Origin: Bin55 sp965116055
Lineage (GTDB): Bacteria > Pseudomonadota > Gammaproteobacteria > Pseudomonadales > Azotimanducaceae
Direction of reading: 5' to 3'
Length of the DNA: 64,000 nucleotides
Assembly (NCBI GenBank): GCA_965116055.1
Contig: OZ220466.1
Location: 1,364,001-1,428,000, forward strand
The notes under the pieces were generated by a model. It worked only from the letters and a program-made list of their open reading frames with translations. It ran no database searches and was not told where the DNA came from. Of the stretch, positions 1 through 7,426 are shown one piece after another. How positions within the stretch are numbered: the first letter of the stretch is position 1; each line of letters opens with the position of its first letter. The position numbers and the translations under genes were made by a program.

Positions 1-180
1 GAGCCAACTCTCACGCACATTGGTTTACGTCGCGAGGTTTTTTTACGCAGCTACATGTATGAATTCATCGAATCATTCGCTGAACACTTGACTCGCCCTT
101 TTGTTGAGCGTGTCCTTGCAACGACTAACCGGGAGGAGCAAAATACCTTGCTGAGCGGATTCACGTTGCCTAGACGTTAG
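1..180 (+). CDS. cysB: CysB-type LysR regulator, C-terminal end only
   Basis: The window opens inside an ORF read in frame 1 that ends with TAG at 178-180, giving the last 59 residues of a protein. The segment containing FLRSYMYEFIESFAEHLTR closely resembles the extreme C-terminus of the CysB family, the LysR-type activator of sulfate assimilation that senses acetylserine. The DNA-binding helix-turn-helix and most of the effector domain lie outside the window. The convergent neighbour cysH is a classic CysB target, which supports the call. Cbl-type paralogues of CysB cannot be excluded from so short a piece. Confidence 0.75.
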   Translation, partial: EPTLTHIGLRREVFLRSYMYEFIESFAEHLTRPFVERVLATTNREEQNTLLSGFTLPRR

Positions 181-277
181 CCGTTTTACGCCATATTTGA
201 CGAGATACACAGCCTCAAATCTACTGGGAAGATTAGGACTGCAAAAGCCAACTCGTAGCGGGTAAAACTGTTCGCAA

Positions 278-318
278 CGGCTGAGCTACGAGGACGATAT
301 TTAGATGCAGCTCAGCCG
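278..318. terminator. 10-bp inverted repeat between converging cysB and glutaredoxin-like gene
   Basis: CGGCTGAGCT at 278-287 is perfectly repeated in inverse at 309-318, with a 21-base loop. It sits between two converging genes and could be a bidirectional terminator. There is no clean T-run on either side, so an intrinsic terminator is only a possibility. Confidence 0.35.
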
Positions 319-368
319 GGTGTCGCGCAAGAAACGCTTGAGTCGTTTCCGTAGGTCGTTATTGGCTT

Positions 369-704
369 TTAGATGTAATCCAAGTCAGGGTTAGCTCGAA
401 GCGTATCCTCACCATCCGTACCGGTCGCTCGTAATGAGCTTTCCAACTCTTCTTTTACGAACTTAAAGTAAACAGTGTAGGTACGCACTTCATCACCGTC
501 TTCTACAACGAAAAATGGCGCAAGATGAATGTCGTGTTTGGTCGCGATTTGCATGCCGTGCGATTGATCGTCGCGTTCGTCTGCGATAAGGATCTCGTCA
601 ATGCGTTCCATGTGCCCCGATTGGATAAGCCGCCGTTCAACATCTGCGCACTTGCGGCAGGGTTGGCCGTTCTTGAGTATTTTTTTGACAAATGTGATTC
701 TCAC
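369..704 (-). CDS. Glutaredoxin/thioredoxin-like small protein
   Basis: This 111-residue protein begins MRITFVKKIL and has a CxxC pair at Cys16 and Cys19 (PCRKC) close to the N-terminus. That is the expected position for the redox site of a thioredoxin-fold protein. It starts with GTG nine bases after the cysH stop codon, so the two are almost certainly co-transcribed. Many gammaproteobacteria carry such a small glutaredoxin-like protein next to cysH. It may supply electrons to the reductase, but that role is inferred from position. No signal peptide is visible, so it should be cytoplasmic. Confidence 0.7.
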   Translation of the reverse strand: MRITFVKKILKNGQPCRKCADVERRLIQSGHMERIDEILIADERDDQSHGMQIATKHDIHLAPFFVVEDGDEVRTYTVYFKFVKEELESSLRATGTDGEDTLRANPDLDYI

Positions 705-713
705 GCGACGAAT

Positions 714-1436
714 CTAGTCATGCTCCACATTCTGTGCATGCAACCCACACTCTTTGTCCTCCTCGTTCTCCCACCACCATCGACCAGCTCGTTCCGGCTC
801 ATTAGGGGCGATCGGTCGAGTGCATGGGGCGCATCCAATCGATTTGTAGCCTTGATCGTGCAACGGGTTGTAAGGTACTTGCCGCGTGCGAATATACGTC
901 CAAACATCGTCCGACTGCCAGTCGGCCAGAGGATTGAATTTGACGATTTGATGCGACCGGGTTGAAAATGCCGCATCAATTTGCTCGTGAGGTATATTCG
1001 TGCGAGTAGCTCCTTGATCGCGTCGTTGACCAGTGATCCAGGCATCAAGATCAACGAGCTTCCGTTCGAGGGATGCGATTTTTCGAATACCACAACATTG
1101 GTTATGACCGTCCCGATAGAAGCTGAACAAACCCTTCTCGCGGACAAGCTCTTCGACTGCGAAGTTATCTGGAAACAACACCTCAATGGCAATACCGTAC
1201 CGTTCGCGTACTTGGTCAATAAACCTGTAGGTTTCAGCGTGTAATCGACCGGTATCCAAAGTGAATACGGCGAACTCGGTACCCGCGATTTTCGACGCCA
1301 TATCAATAAGAACGACATCTTCCGCTCCGCTGAAGGAAATCGCTACGCGATCTGGATCAAAGCGCGTAAAAGCGGTACTGATGACTTCCTCTGGCGAAAC
1401 TTTCGCGTCAACGGCAATTAAAGACATATTCGACAT
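714..1436 (-). CDS. cysH: Adenylylsulfate (APS/PAPS) reductase, iron-sulfur type
   Basis: This 240-residue enzyme reduces activated sulfate to sulfite in assimilatory sulfate reduction. The SFSGAED P-loop-like nucleotide motif is at about residues 34-40. A Cys-Cys pair at 114-115 and a CxxC at 202 and 205 are the ligand set of the [4Fe-4S] cluster found in APS-preferring reductases and absent from E. coli-type PAPS reductase. The catalytic cysteine is Cys230 in the ECGLH motif near the C-terminus. The length matches the family. It lies upstream of the glutaredoxin-like gene on the same strand and diverges from the prp operon. APS specificity is inferred from the cluster cysteines. Confidence 0.92.
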   Translation of the reverse strand: MSNMSLIAVDAKVSPEEVISTAFTRFDPDRVAISFSGAEDVVLIDMASKIAGTEFAVFTLDTGRLHAETYRFIDQVRERYGIAIEVLFPDNFAVEELVREKGLFSFYRDGHNQCCGIRKIASLERKLVDLDAWITGQRRDQGATRTNIPHEQIDAAFSTRSHQIVKFNPLADWQSDDVWTYIRTRQVPYNPLHDQGYKSIGCAPCTRPIAPNEPERAGRWWWENEEDKECGLHAQNVEHD

Positions 1437-1798
1437 TTTAAATGGGGTTGGATTCTACGATGCCGAGCTTTTACGCTGAAACTATTAGTATTTAGGTTCA
1501 TCCAAATGCCGTCGTAATGAGGATGAAGCGCCCGTGCAATCGGATTGATCTTGATCTCAAGCGCTCACTGATTGAGTTTGCGTGAATTATTTGATCACTA
1601 TTATGGGTATTTGTACATATTATCAAATGTTTGGGATTTCGTGATTTGGTTTGCGGCCATAGCTTAAGGAACCCAACCAAAAACCACAGTCATCCAAACA
1701 TTGATCTACGGATGTCTAATCAAGCGCATTGGAGGTGTTCAAAGGGTTGTAAAATCTTATCTCGCCTTGAATTTTGCAAGGCAGTTCACATCTAAATA
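1437..1798. other. Divergent intergenic region between cysH and prpB
   Basis: This 362-base spacer holds no supportable gene. It must contain the promoters of cysH (leftward) and of the prp operon (rightward). The only structure I see is a small hairpin, GCCTTG at 1764-1769 with CAAGGC at 1777-1782, just ahead of prpB. No PrpR-type regulator gene lies in the window. Confidence 0.5.
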
Positions 1799-2701
1799 GT
1801 GCAAATGGCTGTAAGTCCGGTGACGCCTGGCGCGCGGCTGCGTCACGCGATTGAAAATGAGCGACCGCTGCAGATCGTAGGTGTCGTGAATGCGTACGCT
1901 GCGTTGCTTGCGCAACGCGCTGGGTTTAACTGTATCTATCTATCAGGCAGCGGCGTCGCGGCTGCTTCTTACGGTTTACCCGATCTTGGCATTACCTCAA
2001 TGGATGATGTACTGGTTGACGCGCGCCGGATTACACAGGCGTCCAACTTACCCCTTTTAGTGGACATTGACACAGGGTGGGGAGGCGCGTTCAATATTGC
2101 GCGCACTATTCGCGAGATGGAAAAGGCGAATGTTGCTGGTGTACACATCGAAGATCAAGTGGCACAGAAGCGATGCGGTCATCGACCCAATAAAGTCATC
2201 GTATCGGTCGACGAAATGTGTGATCGGATCAAGGCTGCGGTAGACGCGAAATTCGACGCTAGTTTTATCGTGATGGCCCGAACTGATGCGCTCGCAGTCA
2301 GTGGCATGGACGCGGTTATAGAGAGAGTTCAGCGGTTTGAGGAAGCTGGCGCCGACGCGATCTTTGCGGAGGCAATGACCGAGCTGGACATGTATCGACA
2401 AATTACCTCTCGAGTCAACGTACCGGTGCTTGCGAACATGACTGAATTCGGTAAGACACCTCTATTTAGCACCAATGAGCTGAGTATGGTTGGTGTCGCG
2501 ATGGCGTTGTATCCCTTATCGGGCTTTCGAGCCATGAGTCAAGCGGCATGCGACGTTTTTGCAAGCATTCGCAAGTGTGGCACGCAAGCCAATGTTTTGG
2601 ATTCGATGCAGACGCGCGACGAGCTGTACGAGGTGCTTGATTATCACTCATTCGAGCAGAAGTTAGATACGCTTTTTAGCAAGGAAGAAGCAATTGGTTG
2701 A
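1799..2701 (+). CDS. prpB: 2-methylisocitrate lyase
   Basis: PrpB cleaves 2-methylisocitrate to pyruvate and succinate in the methylcitrate cycle of propionyl-CoA breakdown. The 300-residue product has the isocitrate lyase/PEP mutase fold markers: metal-binding DIDTGWGG at about 89-96 and the catalytic KRCGH loop with Cys126. The length fits PrpB and is much shorter than isocitrate lyase. GTG at 1799 is the longest start, and ATG at 1805, two codons later, is equally possible. It heads an operon of prpC, prpD, a gamma carbonic anhydrase-like gene and purT, and overlaps prpC by 8 bases. Confidence 0.93.
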   Translation: MQMAVSPVTPGARLRHAIENERPLQIVGVVNAYAALLAQRAGFNCIYLSGSGVAAASYGLPDLGITSMDDVLVDARRITQASNLPLLVDIDTGWGGAFNIARTIREMEKANVAGVHIEDQVAQKRCGHRPNKVIVSVDEMCDRIKAAVDAKFDASFIVMARTDALAVSGMDAVIERVQRFEEAGADAIFAEAMTELDMYRQITSRVNVPVLANMTEFGKTPLFSTNELSMVGVAMALYPLSGFRAMSQAACDVFASIRKCGTQANVLDSMQTRDELYEVLDYHSFEQKLDTLFSKEEAIG

Positions 2702-3818
2702 CAAAAAACTCGGTGGCGCAGGATTGCGCGGCCAATCCGCTGGTACCACTGAACTATGCACGGTCGGTATGTCGGGGACGGGGTTAACTTACCGTGGCTA
2801 CGACATTTCCGATCTCGCAGAGTCAACGACGTTTGAGGAGGTCGCGTATCTGATTCTCTATGGGGCATTGCCTAACAGTGAGCAGTTAGGTGCATATCGC
2901 GCCAAGTTGCGTGGATTGCGTCGTTTGCCGCAGGAGCTCATTGCTACGCTGGAAAGCATTCCAAGATCAACACACCCTATGGATGTCATGCGTACAGGAT
3001 GTTCGTTGCTGGGGAATCTGGAACCAGAAGGTACTTTCGAACATCAGCATGAAGTAGCCGATCGATTATTGGCGGTATTGCCGTCGATCATCAATTACTG
3101 GTATCGCTTCTCCCGCGACGGCATTCGCATCAATGTCGACACGGATGCTGATAGCGTTGCGGGTCACTTTCTGACCACTTTGCTTGGTGACGAGGTTGAT
3201 CCGTCATTTCAACGGGCAATGGATGTCTCGCTTATTCTGTACGCTGAACACGAATTCAATGCTTCCACGTTCACTGCTCGGGTGTGCGCATCTACGCTGT
3301 CAGATATGCATTCTTGTATTACCGGCGCGATCGGTTCGTTGCGTGGTCCTTTGCATGGCGGTGCGAACGAAGCCGCCATGGCGCTCATTGAGCAATTCGA
3401 TTCGCCTGAAGCCGCGAGAACCCGTATTCTGGAAATGTTGGCTTCGAAAGAAGTGATCATGGGGTTTGGTCACGCCATTTATCGCGAATCAGACCCACGC
3501 AATAAGATCATCAAATCGTGGGCTGAGCGACTTGGGCAAAAGGTTGGCGATAGATTGCTATATCCCATTTCATGTGCGATTGAACAAACGATGTGGGACG
3601 AAAAGAGACTATTTGCAAACGCAGACTTCTTCCATGCTTCCGCCTATCACTTCATGGGGATTCCGACGAAGTTATTCACGCCTATATTCGTGTGCTCGCG
3701 GGTCTCGGGATGGGCAGCACACGTGATGGAACAACGCGAAAATAATCGGATCATTCGGCCGAGTGCGGATTACATTGGCGTTAAGCCGCGTCGTGTCGTG
3801 CCAATTGAAGAGCGATAA
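2694..3818 (+). CDS. prpC: 2-methylcitrate synthase
   Basis: This protein condenses propionyl-CoA with oxaloacetate to 2-methylcitrate. The 374-residue product is a citrate synthase-fold protein of the short PrpC type. The catalytic set is visible: His221 in the HGGANEAAM motif, His260 in GFGHAIY, and an Asp at about 312. Its place between prpB and prpD distinguishes it from GltA. The start is TTG at 2694, inside the end of prpB, which suggests translational coupling. A residual citrate synthase activity is common in the family but cannot be read from the sequence. Confidence 0.92.
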   Translation: MVDKKLGGAGLRGQSAGTTELCTVGMSGTGLTYRGYDISDLAESTTFEEVAYLILYGALPNSEQLGAYRAKLRGLRRLPQELIATLESIPRSTHPMDVMRTGCSLLGNLEPEGTFEHQHEVADRLLAVLPSIINYWYRFSRDGIRINVDTDADSVAGHFLTTLLGDEVDPSFQRAMDVSLILYAEHEFNASTFTARVCASTLSDMHSCITGAIGSLRGPLHGGANEAAMALIEQFDSPEAARTRILEMLASKEVIMGFGHAIYRESDPRNKIIKSWAERLGQKVGDRLLYPISCAIEQTMWDEKRLFANADFFHASAYHFMGIPTKLFTPIFVCSRVSGWAAHVMEQRENNRIIRPSADYIGVKPRRVVPIEER

Positions 3819-3859
3819 GTCTGCTCTAGTTACCTTCATCTAAATCTACGGATCGTTTA

Positions 3860-5293
3860 TTGAGCCAGAACGTCGATCTCAACATTCGTCCCGAACCGGA
3901 TCGGGAACTAGTGGCGATTGCCGATTACGTTAGTCACGCCGACATTGAGAGCGTTGACGCAATGAATACTGCGCGCAATTGCTTAATCGACACGCTCGGT
4001 TGTGGATTTCTTGCGCTACGTTTTCCAGAATGTACGAAGATGCTCGGGCCGCACGTGGCAGGCACGATCGTGCCTAACGGCGCACGTGTGCCCGGTACGC
4101 CGTACGTATTGGATCCAGTCAAGGCAGCATGGGATATAGGCTGTCTGATCCGTTGGCTTGACTTCAATGACACTTGGTTGGCGGCAGAATGGGGACACCC
4201 CTCGGATAACCTTGGTGGTATCTTGGCCGTAGCCGACTTTCTCAGCCGGCAGCCTGAAAGAACCGCGCTAACGATGCGCGATGTCTTGGTGGCTATGGTG
4301 AAGGCTCACGAGATTCAAGGTTGCTTAGCGCTAGAGAATAGTTTCAATCGTGTAGGGTTGGATCATGTTTTATTAGTGCGCGTTGCGACAGCAGCAGTGG
4401 TCATGGATTTGCTTGGTGGCACGCGCGATCAAATTGTGGATGTCTTATCTCATGCGTTTGTTGATGGATCAAGTTTAAGAACCTACCGACATGCACCCAA
4501 TGCCGGGCCTAGAAAATCATGGGCAGCAGGCGATGCGACGAGTCGTGGGGTCCAACTCGCATTTTTTGTCAAGAAAGGCGAAATGGGTTACCCCAGTGCA
4601 TTGTCGGCCCCTCAATGGGGTTTTTACGACGTAAATTTCAATGGGAAATCGTTTGCGTTTCAGCGCGACTACGGCTCTTACGTCATGGAAAACATCTTAT
4701 TTAAGATTTCGTATCCGGCAGAGTTTCATGCCCAAACGGCTGTAGAAGCCGCATGTCAACTTCATGCTGAAGTAGCTCACCGCATTCACGAGATCGACAG
4801 AATCGAAATCACGACGCATGAATCGGCTATTCGCATCATTAGCAAAACAGGCGAGCTTAACAATCCTGCTGACCGTGACCACTGCTTGCAGTACATGACG
4901 GCGATTGGATTATTAAAAGGTAACCTTGTTGCGGAAGACTACGAAGACAATGTCGCTGCCGACCCTCGCATTGATCAATTACGCGAATTGATGGTGATTA
5001 GCGAAGACAAACGGTTTAGCGCTGAATACCACGATCCACAAAAGCGATCTATTGCAAATGCCGTTCAGGTTTATTTCAAGGACGGTACGAGTACTGAAAA
5101 CGTGACAGTGGAATACCCACTAGGTCACCGTCGTCGGCGTGAGGAAGGTATACCGCAACTCGAAGCGAAGTTTCGCGAAAACCTAGCGACGCGTTTTCCG
5201 TTGAATCAAATCAATCGTATAGAGCGTATTGTTTTTGATCAGGCGACGCTTGAAGCGACATCGGTGAGTCAATTTGTCGATCTGTTTGTGTAA
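3860..5293 (+). CDS. prpD: 2-methylcitrate dehydratase
   Basis: This 477-residue member of the MmgE/PrpD family dehydrates 2-methylcitrate toward 2-methyl-cis-aconitate. The length and overall sequence match PrpD, including the segment RWLDFNDTWLAAEWGHPSDN around the active-site region. Third in the operon, it starts at TTG 3860, 41 bases after prpC. No acnD/prpF alternative pair is present, so the cycle appears to use the cofactor-free PrpD route. Return of 2-methyl-cis-aconitate to 2-methylisocitrate would need an aconitase encoded elsewhere. Confidence 0.92.
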   Translation: MSQNVDLNIRPEPDRELVAIADYVSHADIESVDAMNTARNCLIDTLGCGFLALRFPECTKMLGPHVAGTIVPNGARVPGTPYVLDPVKAAWDIGCLIRWLDFNDTWLAAEWGHPSDNLGGILAVADFLSRQPERTALTMRDVLVAMVKAHEIQGCLALENSFNRVGLDHVLLVRVATAAVVMDLLGGTRDQIVDVLSHAFVDGSSLRTYRHAPNAGPRKSWAAGDATSRGVQLAFFVKKGEMGYPSALSAPQWGFYDVNFNGKSFAFQRDYGSYVMENILFKISYPAEFHAQTAVEAACQLHAEVAHRIHEIDRIEITTHESAIRIISKTGELNNPADRDHCLQYMTAIGLLKGNLVAEDYEDNVAADPRIDQLRELMVISEDKRFSAEYHDPQKRSIANAVQVYFKDGTSTENVTVEYPLGHRRRREEGIPQLEAKFRENLATRFPLNQINRIERIVFDQATLEATSVSQFVDLFV

Positions 5294-5321
5294 TTAACCG
5301 AACGCGAAATCAGACTGAGAA

Positions 5322-5849
5322 TTGTCCGTGAAATTCGAGCTAGAAGGCCAACGGGTCCAGACTCAAGGTGAGGTATTCATCGCGAGTACTGCCATTCTGA
5401 TTGGAAAAGTACTTATGAAACACCAATCTTCGGTTTGGTGGGGCGCAGTGTTGCGGGGCGATTACGAATTAATCACACTTGGCGAGCGTAGCAACATTCA
5501 AGACAACTGTATTGTTCATATGGACGAGGACTTTCCGGTGACTATTGGCGATCAAGTCACCGTCGGACATAAAGCTGTGTTACATGGTTGTTCGGTTGGA
5601 AACAATAGTCTCATCGGCATCAATTCGGTCGTTATGAATGGCGTTCGGATAGGCAATAACTGCTTAATTGGTTCGAATACGTTAATCACTGAAGACAAGG
5701 TGATTCCTGACGGTAGTCTCGTATTGGGATCGCCGGGTAAGGTTATACGGCAATTAACCGCCGAAGAAATTGAAGCGAACACGGATTTTTCCGATCGCTA
5801 CGTTCGTAACTCTACTAGGTATCGCAACACGCTTAAACCTCAAGTTTAA
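5322..5849 (+). CDS. Gamma-class carbonic anhydrase-like hexapeptide protein
   Basis: The 175-residue protein shows the repeating hexapeptide pattern of a left-handed beta-helix. It has the three zinc-ligand histidines of the gamma carbonic anhydrase/YrdA family: His66 in NCIVHMD, His83 in VGHKA and His88 in VLHGC. It lies 28 bases after prpD and 10 bases before purT in the same direction. TTG at 5322 or GTG at 5328 could be the start. Family members include active carbonic anhydrases as well as proteins of unclear activity, so the enzymatic role here is not proven. Confidence 0.85.
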   Translation: MSVKFELEGQRVQTQGEVFIASTAILIGKVLMKHQSSVWWGAVLRGDYELITLGERSNIQDNCIVHMDEDFPVTIGDQVTVGHKAVLHGCSVGNNSLIGINSVVMNGVRIGNNCLIGSNTLITEDKVIPDGSLVLGSPGKVIRQLTAEEIEANTDFSDRYVRNSTRYRNTLKPQV

Positions 5850-5859
5850 CGCGTCAAAC

Positions 5860-7062
5860 ATGGTTACGCTCGGTACACCGCTTTCGCCTAGCGCTACGAG
5901 GGTGATGTTGCTGGGTAGCGGCGAGTTAGGTAAAGAGGTCGTCATTGAGCTTCAGCGCTTGGGCTGCGAAGTCATTGCGGTAGATCGATACCCTAACGCA
6001 CCGGCGATGCAAGTTGCACAAAAGTCGCATGTTATGAACATGCTTGACGAGTTGGCGCTCTACGACGTTGTTCGGGCGGAATCGCCGAATCTCGTGGTAC
6101 CGGAAATTGAAGCGATTGCGACAGCCGCCTTGGTGCGCGCCGAGCGAGAAGGTATCAACATCGTACCCACTGCGCGTGCAGTTGATTTGACGATGAACCG
6201 CCGCGGGATTCGCGAATTGGCTTCGTCAAGACTAGGCGTTCGAACCTCTTCTTATCGATTTGTGAAGTCGCTAAACGAATTGCGTCAGGCGATAGCGGCC
6301 TTGGGTTTGCCTTGCGTGGTTAAGCCGGTGATGAGTTCATCTGGCAAAGGTCAATCAACGATTGAATCCGAGGCTCAACTTGAACAAGCGTGGGAATACG
6401 CGCGTACGGGCACTCGCGGTGAGGCAGACACTGCGATCGTTGAGGGATTTGTCGACTTCGATTATGAAATCACATTACTAACGGTGCGGCATAGCGGTGG
6501 CGTATCGTTTTGCGAGCCCATTGGCCATCGCCAGGAAGGAGGCGACTATCGCGAGTCCTGGCAACCACATCCTATGTCGTCAGAGACATTAAAGGAGTGC
6601 CGTAACATCGCTAACCGCATTAGCGAAGCGCTAGGTGGTTTCGGGCTATTCGGAATGGAATTTTTCGTAAAAGGGAATCAGGTGTATTTCAGCGAAGTGT
6701 CGCCGAGACCGCACGATACAGGCTTAGTCACGCTCATCAGCCAAAATTTATCGGAATTTCAATTACACGCGAGGGCGATATTAGGGCTGCCAATTCCATC
6801 GATAAATCACTATGGACCATCAGCTTCAATTCCTTTGCTGGTGCGAGGCAAATCCAACGAGATCACTTTTGCCAACCTTGATCAAGCATTGTGTGAACCG
6901 GACACAGACCTTCGTCTCTTTGGGAAACCGGAAGTTGAGGGCTCAAGAAGAATGGGGGTTACGTTAGCGAAGCGCAAGACGATCAAGGAAGCGCGAGATG
7001 CCGCACGCCGGGCAGCGAAATGTGTTGTCGTAGGGCCCCAACAAACTGTATCAAAGGTTTAA
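5860..7062 (+). CDS. purT: Formate-dependent phosphoribosylglycinamide formyltransferase
   Basis: PurT is an ATP-grasp enzyme that formylates GAR with formate and ATP in purine synthesis. The 400-residue product begins at ATG 5860. It shows the N-terminal nucleotide-binding MLLGSGELGKEV motif, the ATP-grasp KPVMSSSGKGQS stretch, and EVSPRPHDTG toward the C-terminus. An upstream in-frame extension exists but overlaps the preceding gene, and ATG 5860 matches the family start. It ends the prp operon and is followed by a clear intrinsic terminator. Formate dependence is known for the family. Confidence 0.93.
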   Translation: MVTLGTPLSPSATRVMLLGSGELGKEVVIELQRLGCEVIAVDRYPNAPAMQVAQKSHVMNMLDELALYDVVRAESPNLVVPEIEAIATAALVRAEREGINIVPTARAVDLTMNRRGIRELASSRLGVRTSSYRFVKSLNELRQAIAALGLPCVVKPVMSSSGKGQSTIESEAQLEQAWEYARTGTRGEADTAIVEGFVDFDYEITLLTVRHSGGVSFCEPIGHRQEGGDYRESWQPHPMSSETLKECRNIANRISEALGGFGLFGMEFFVKGNQVYFSEVSPRPHDTGLVTLISQNLSEFQLHARAILGLPIPSINHYGPSASIPLLVRGKSNEITFANLDQALCEPDTDLRLFGKPEVEGSRRMGVTLAKRKTIKEARDAARRAAKCVVVGPQQTVSKV

Positions 7063-7086
7063 CCAGTGAAGGATTACTCGGCGTCT

Positions 7087-7110
7087 ATGAAGCAATCCTG
7101 CTTCATTTTT
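7087..7110 (+). terminator. Intrinsic terminator after purT
   Basis: ATGAAGCA (7087-7094) pairs with TGCTTCAT (7099-7106) around a 4-base loop, and TTTTATT follows. It lies 24 bases after the purT stop codon and closes the prpBCD-purT transcription unit. Confidence 0.8.
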
Positions 7111-7257
7111 ATTGCGTCGGCGCACCGACAGCCGATGCAATTCTTCACGGACAGAGAGTTAAGTGAGGCGCTCACTATCAACAAAGCAGTACGTTAAGCC
7201 ACATTCATACATATAGCTATTGAGATCCAGTGTTTCCTTGCCGCCAGTGTTAGTTTT

Positions 7258-7263
7258 TATAAT
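7258..7263 (+). promoter_or_regulatory. -10 box for the leuA leader transcript
   Basis: A perfect TATAAT lies at 7258-7263, preceded by a T-rich tract. A convincing -35 is harder to place: TTCCTT at 7234-7239 would give an 18-base spacer. Transcription would start near 7270, only a few bases before the ATG of the leucine-rich leader ORF at 7273. Confidence 0.55.
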
Positions 7264-7272
7264 TCGCTTGCT

Positions 7273-7356
7273 ATGAACGTCATCATTGCACTGGGTCACG
7301 GACTAACCTACGGCACACCGCAACAAGCGCTAACGCGGCTACTCCTGCCGGTGTAG
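7273..7356 (+). CDS. Putative leucine leader peptide of leuA
   Basis: This short ORF encodes 27 residues. Six are leucine, including three consecutive codons CTA CTC CTG (LLLPV) just before the TAG stop. It lies directly upstream of leuA and directly downstream of a good -10 box. The leucine run sits inside the first of two mutually exclusive hairpins, the geometry expected of a ribosome-stalling attenuation leader. No Shine-Dalgarno sequence is visible, and the predicted transcript start is only 2-3 bases upstream, so translation would be nearly leaderless. The call rests on composition and position, since leader peptides share no sequence homology. Confidence 0.5.
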   Translation: MNVIIALGHGLTYGTPQQALTRLLLPV

Positions 7357-7362
7357 CCGGCA
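7336..7362 (+). promoter_or_regulatory. Two competing hairpins in the leuA leader
   Basis: Hairpin A pairs CGGCTAC (7336-7342) with GTAGCCG (7353-7359). Hairpin B pairs TGCCGG (7346-7351) with CCGGCA (7357-7362). They share bases 7357-7359 and cannot form together. The Leu codons CTA CTC CTG lie within this region, so a stalled ribosome would affect which hairpin forms. No U-tract follows, so control could act on leuA translation or through a factor-dependent terminator. Confidence 0.4.
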
Positions 7363-7426
7363 CATCTATCTCGCAAGGGCAACAGTCCCACCGAAACCCT
7401 AATCTCTCGCTTTTGAGAATTACAAG

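Noticed and set aside
701..1318. A 205-codon minus-strand ORF overlapping cysH in another frame
   Set aside because: The cysH frame has all catalytic motifs and intact length; this frame encodes nothing recognisable.
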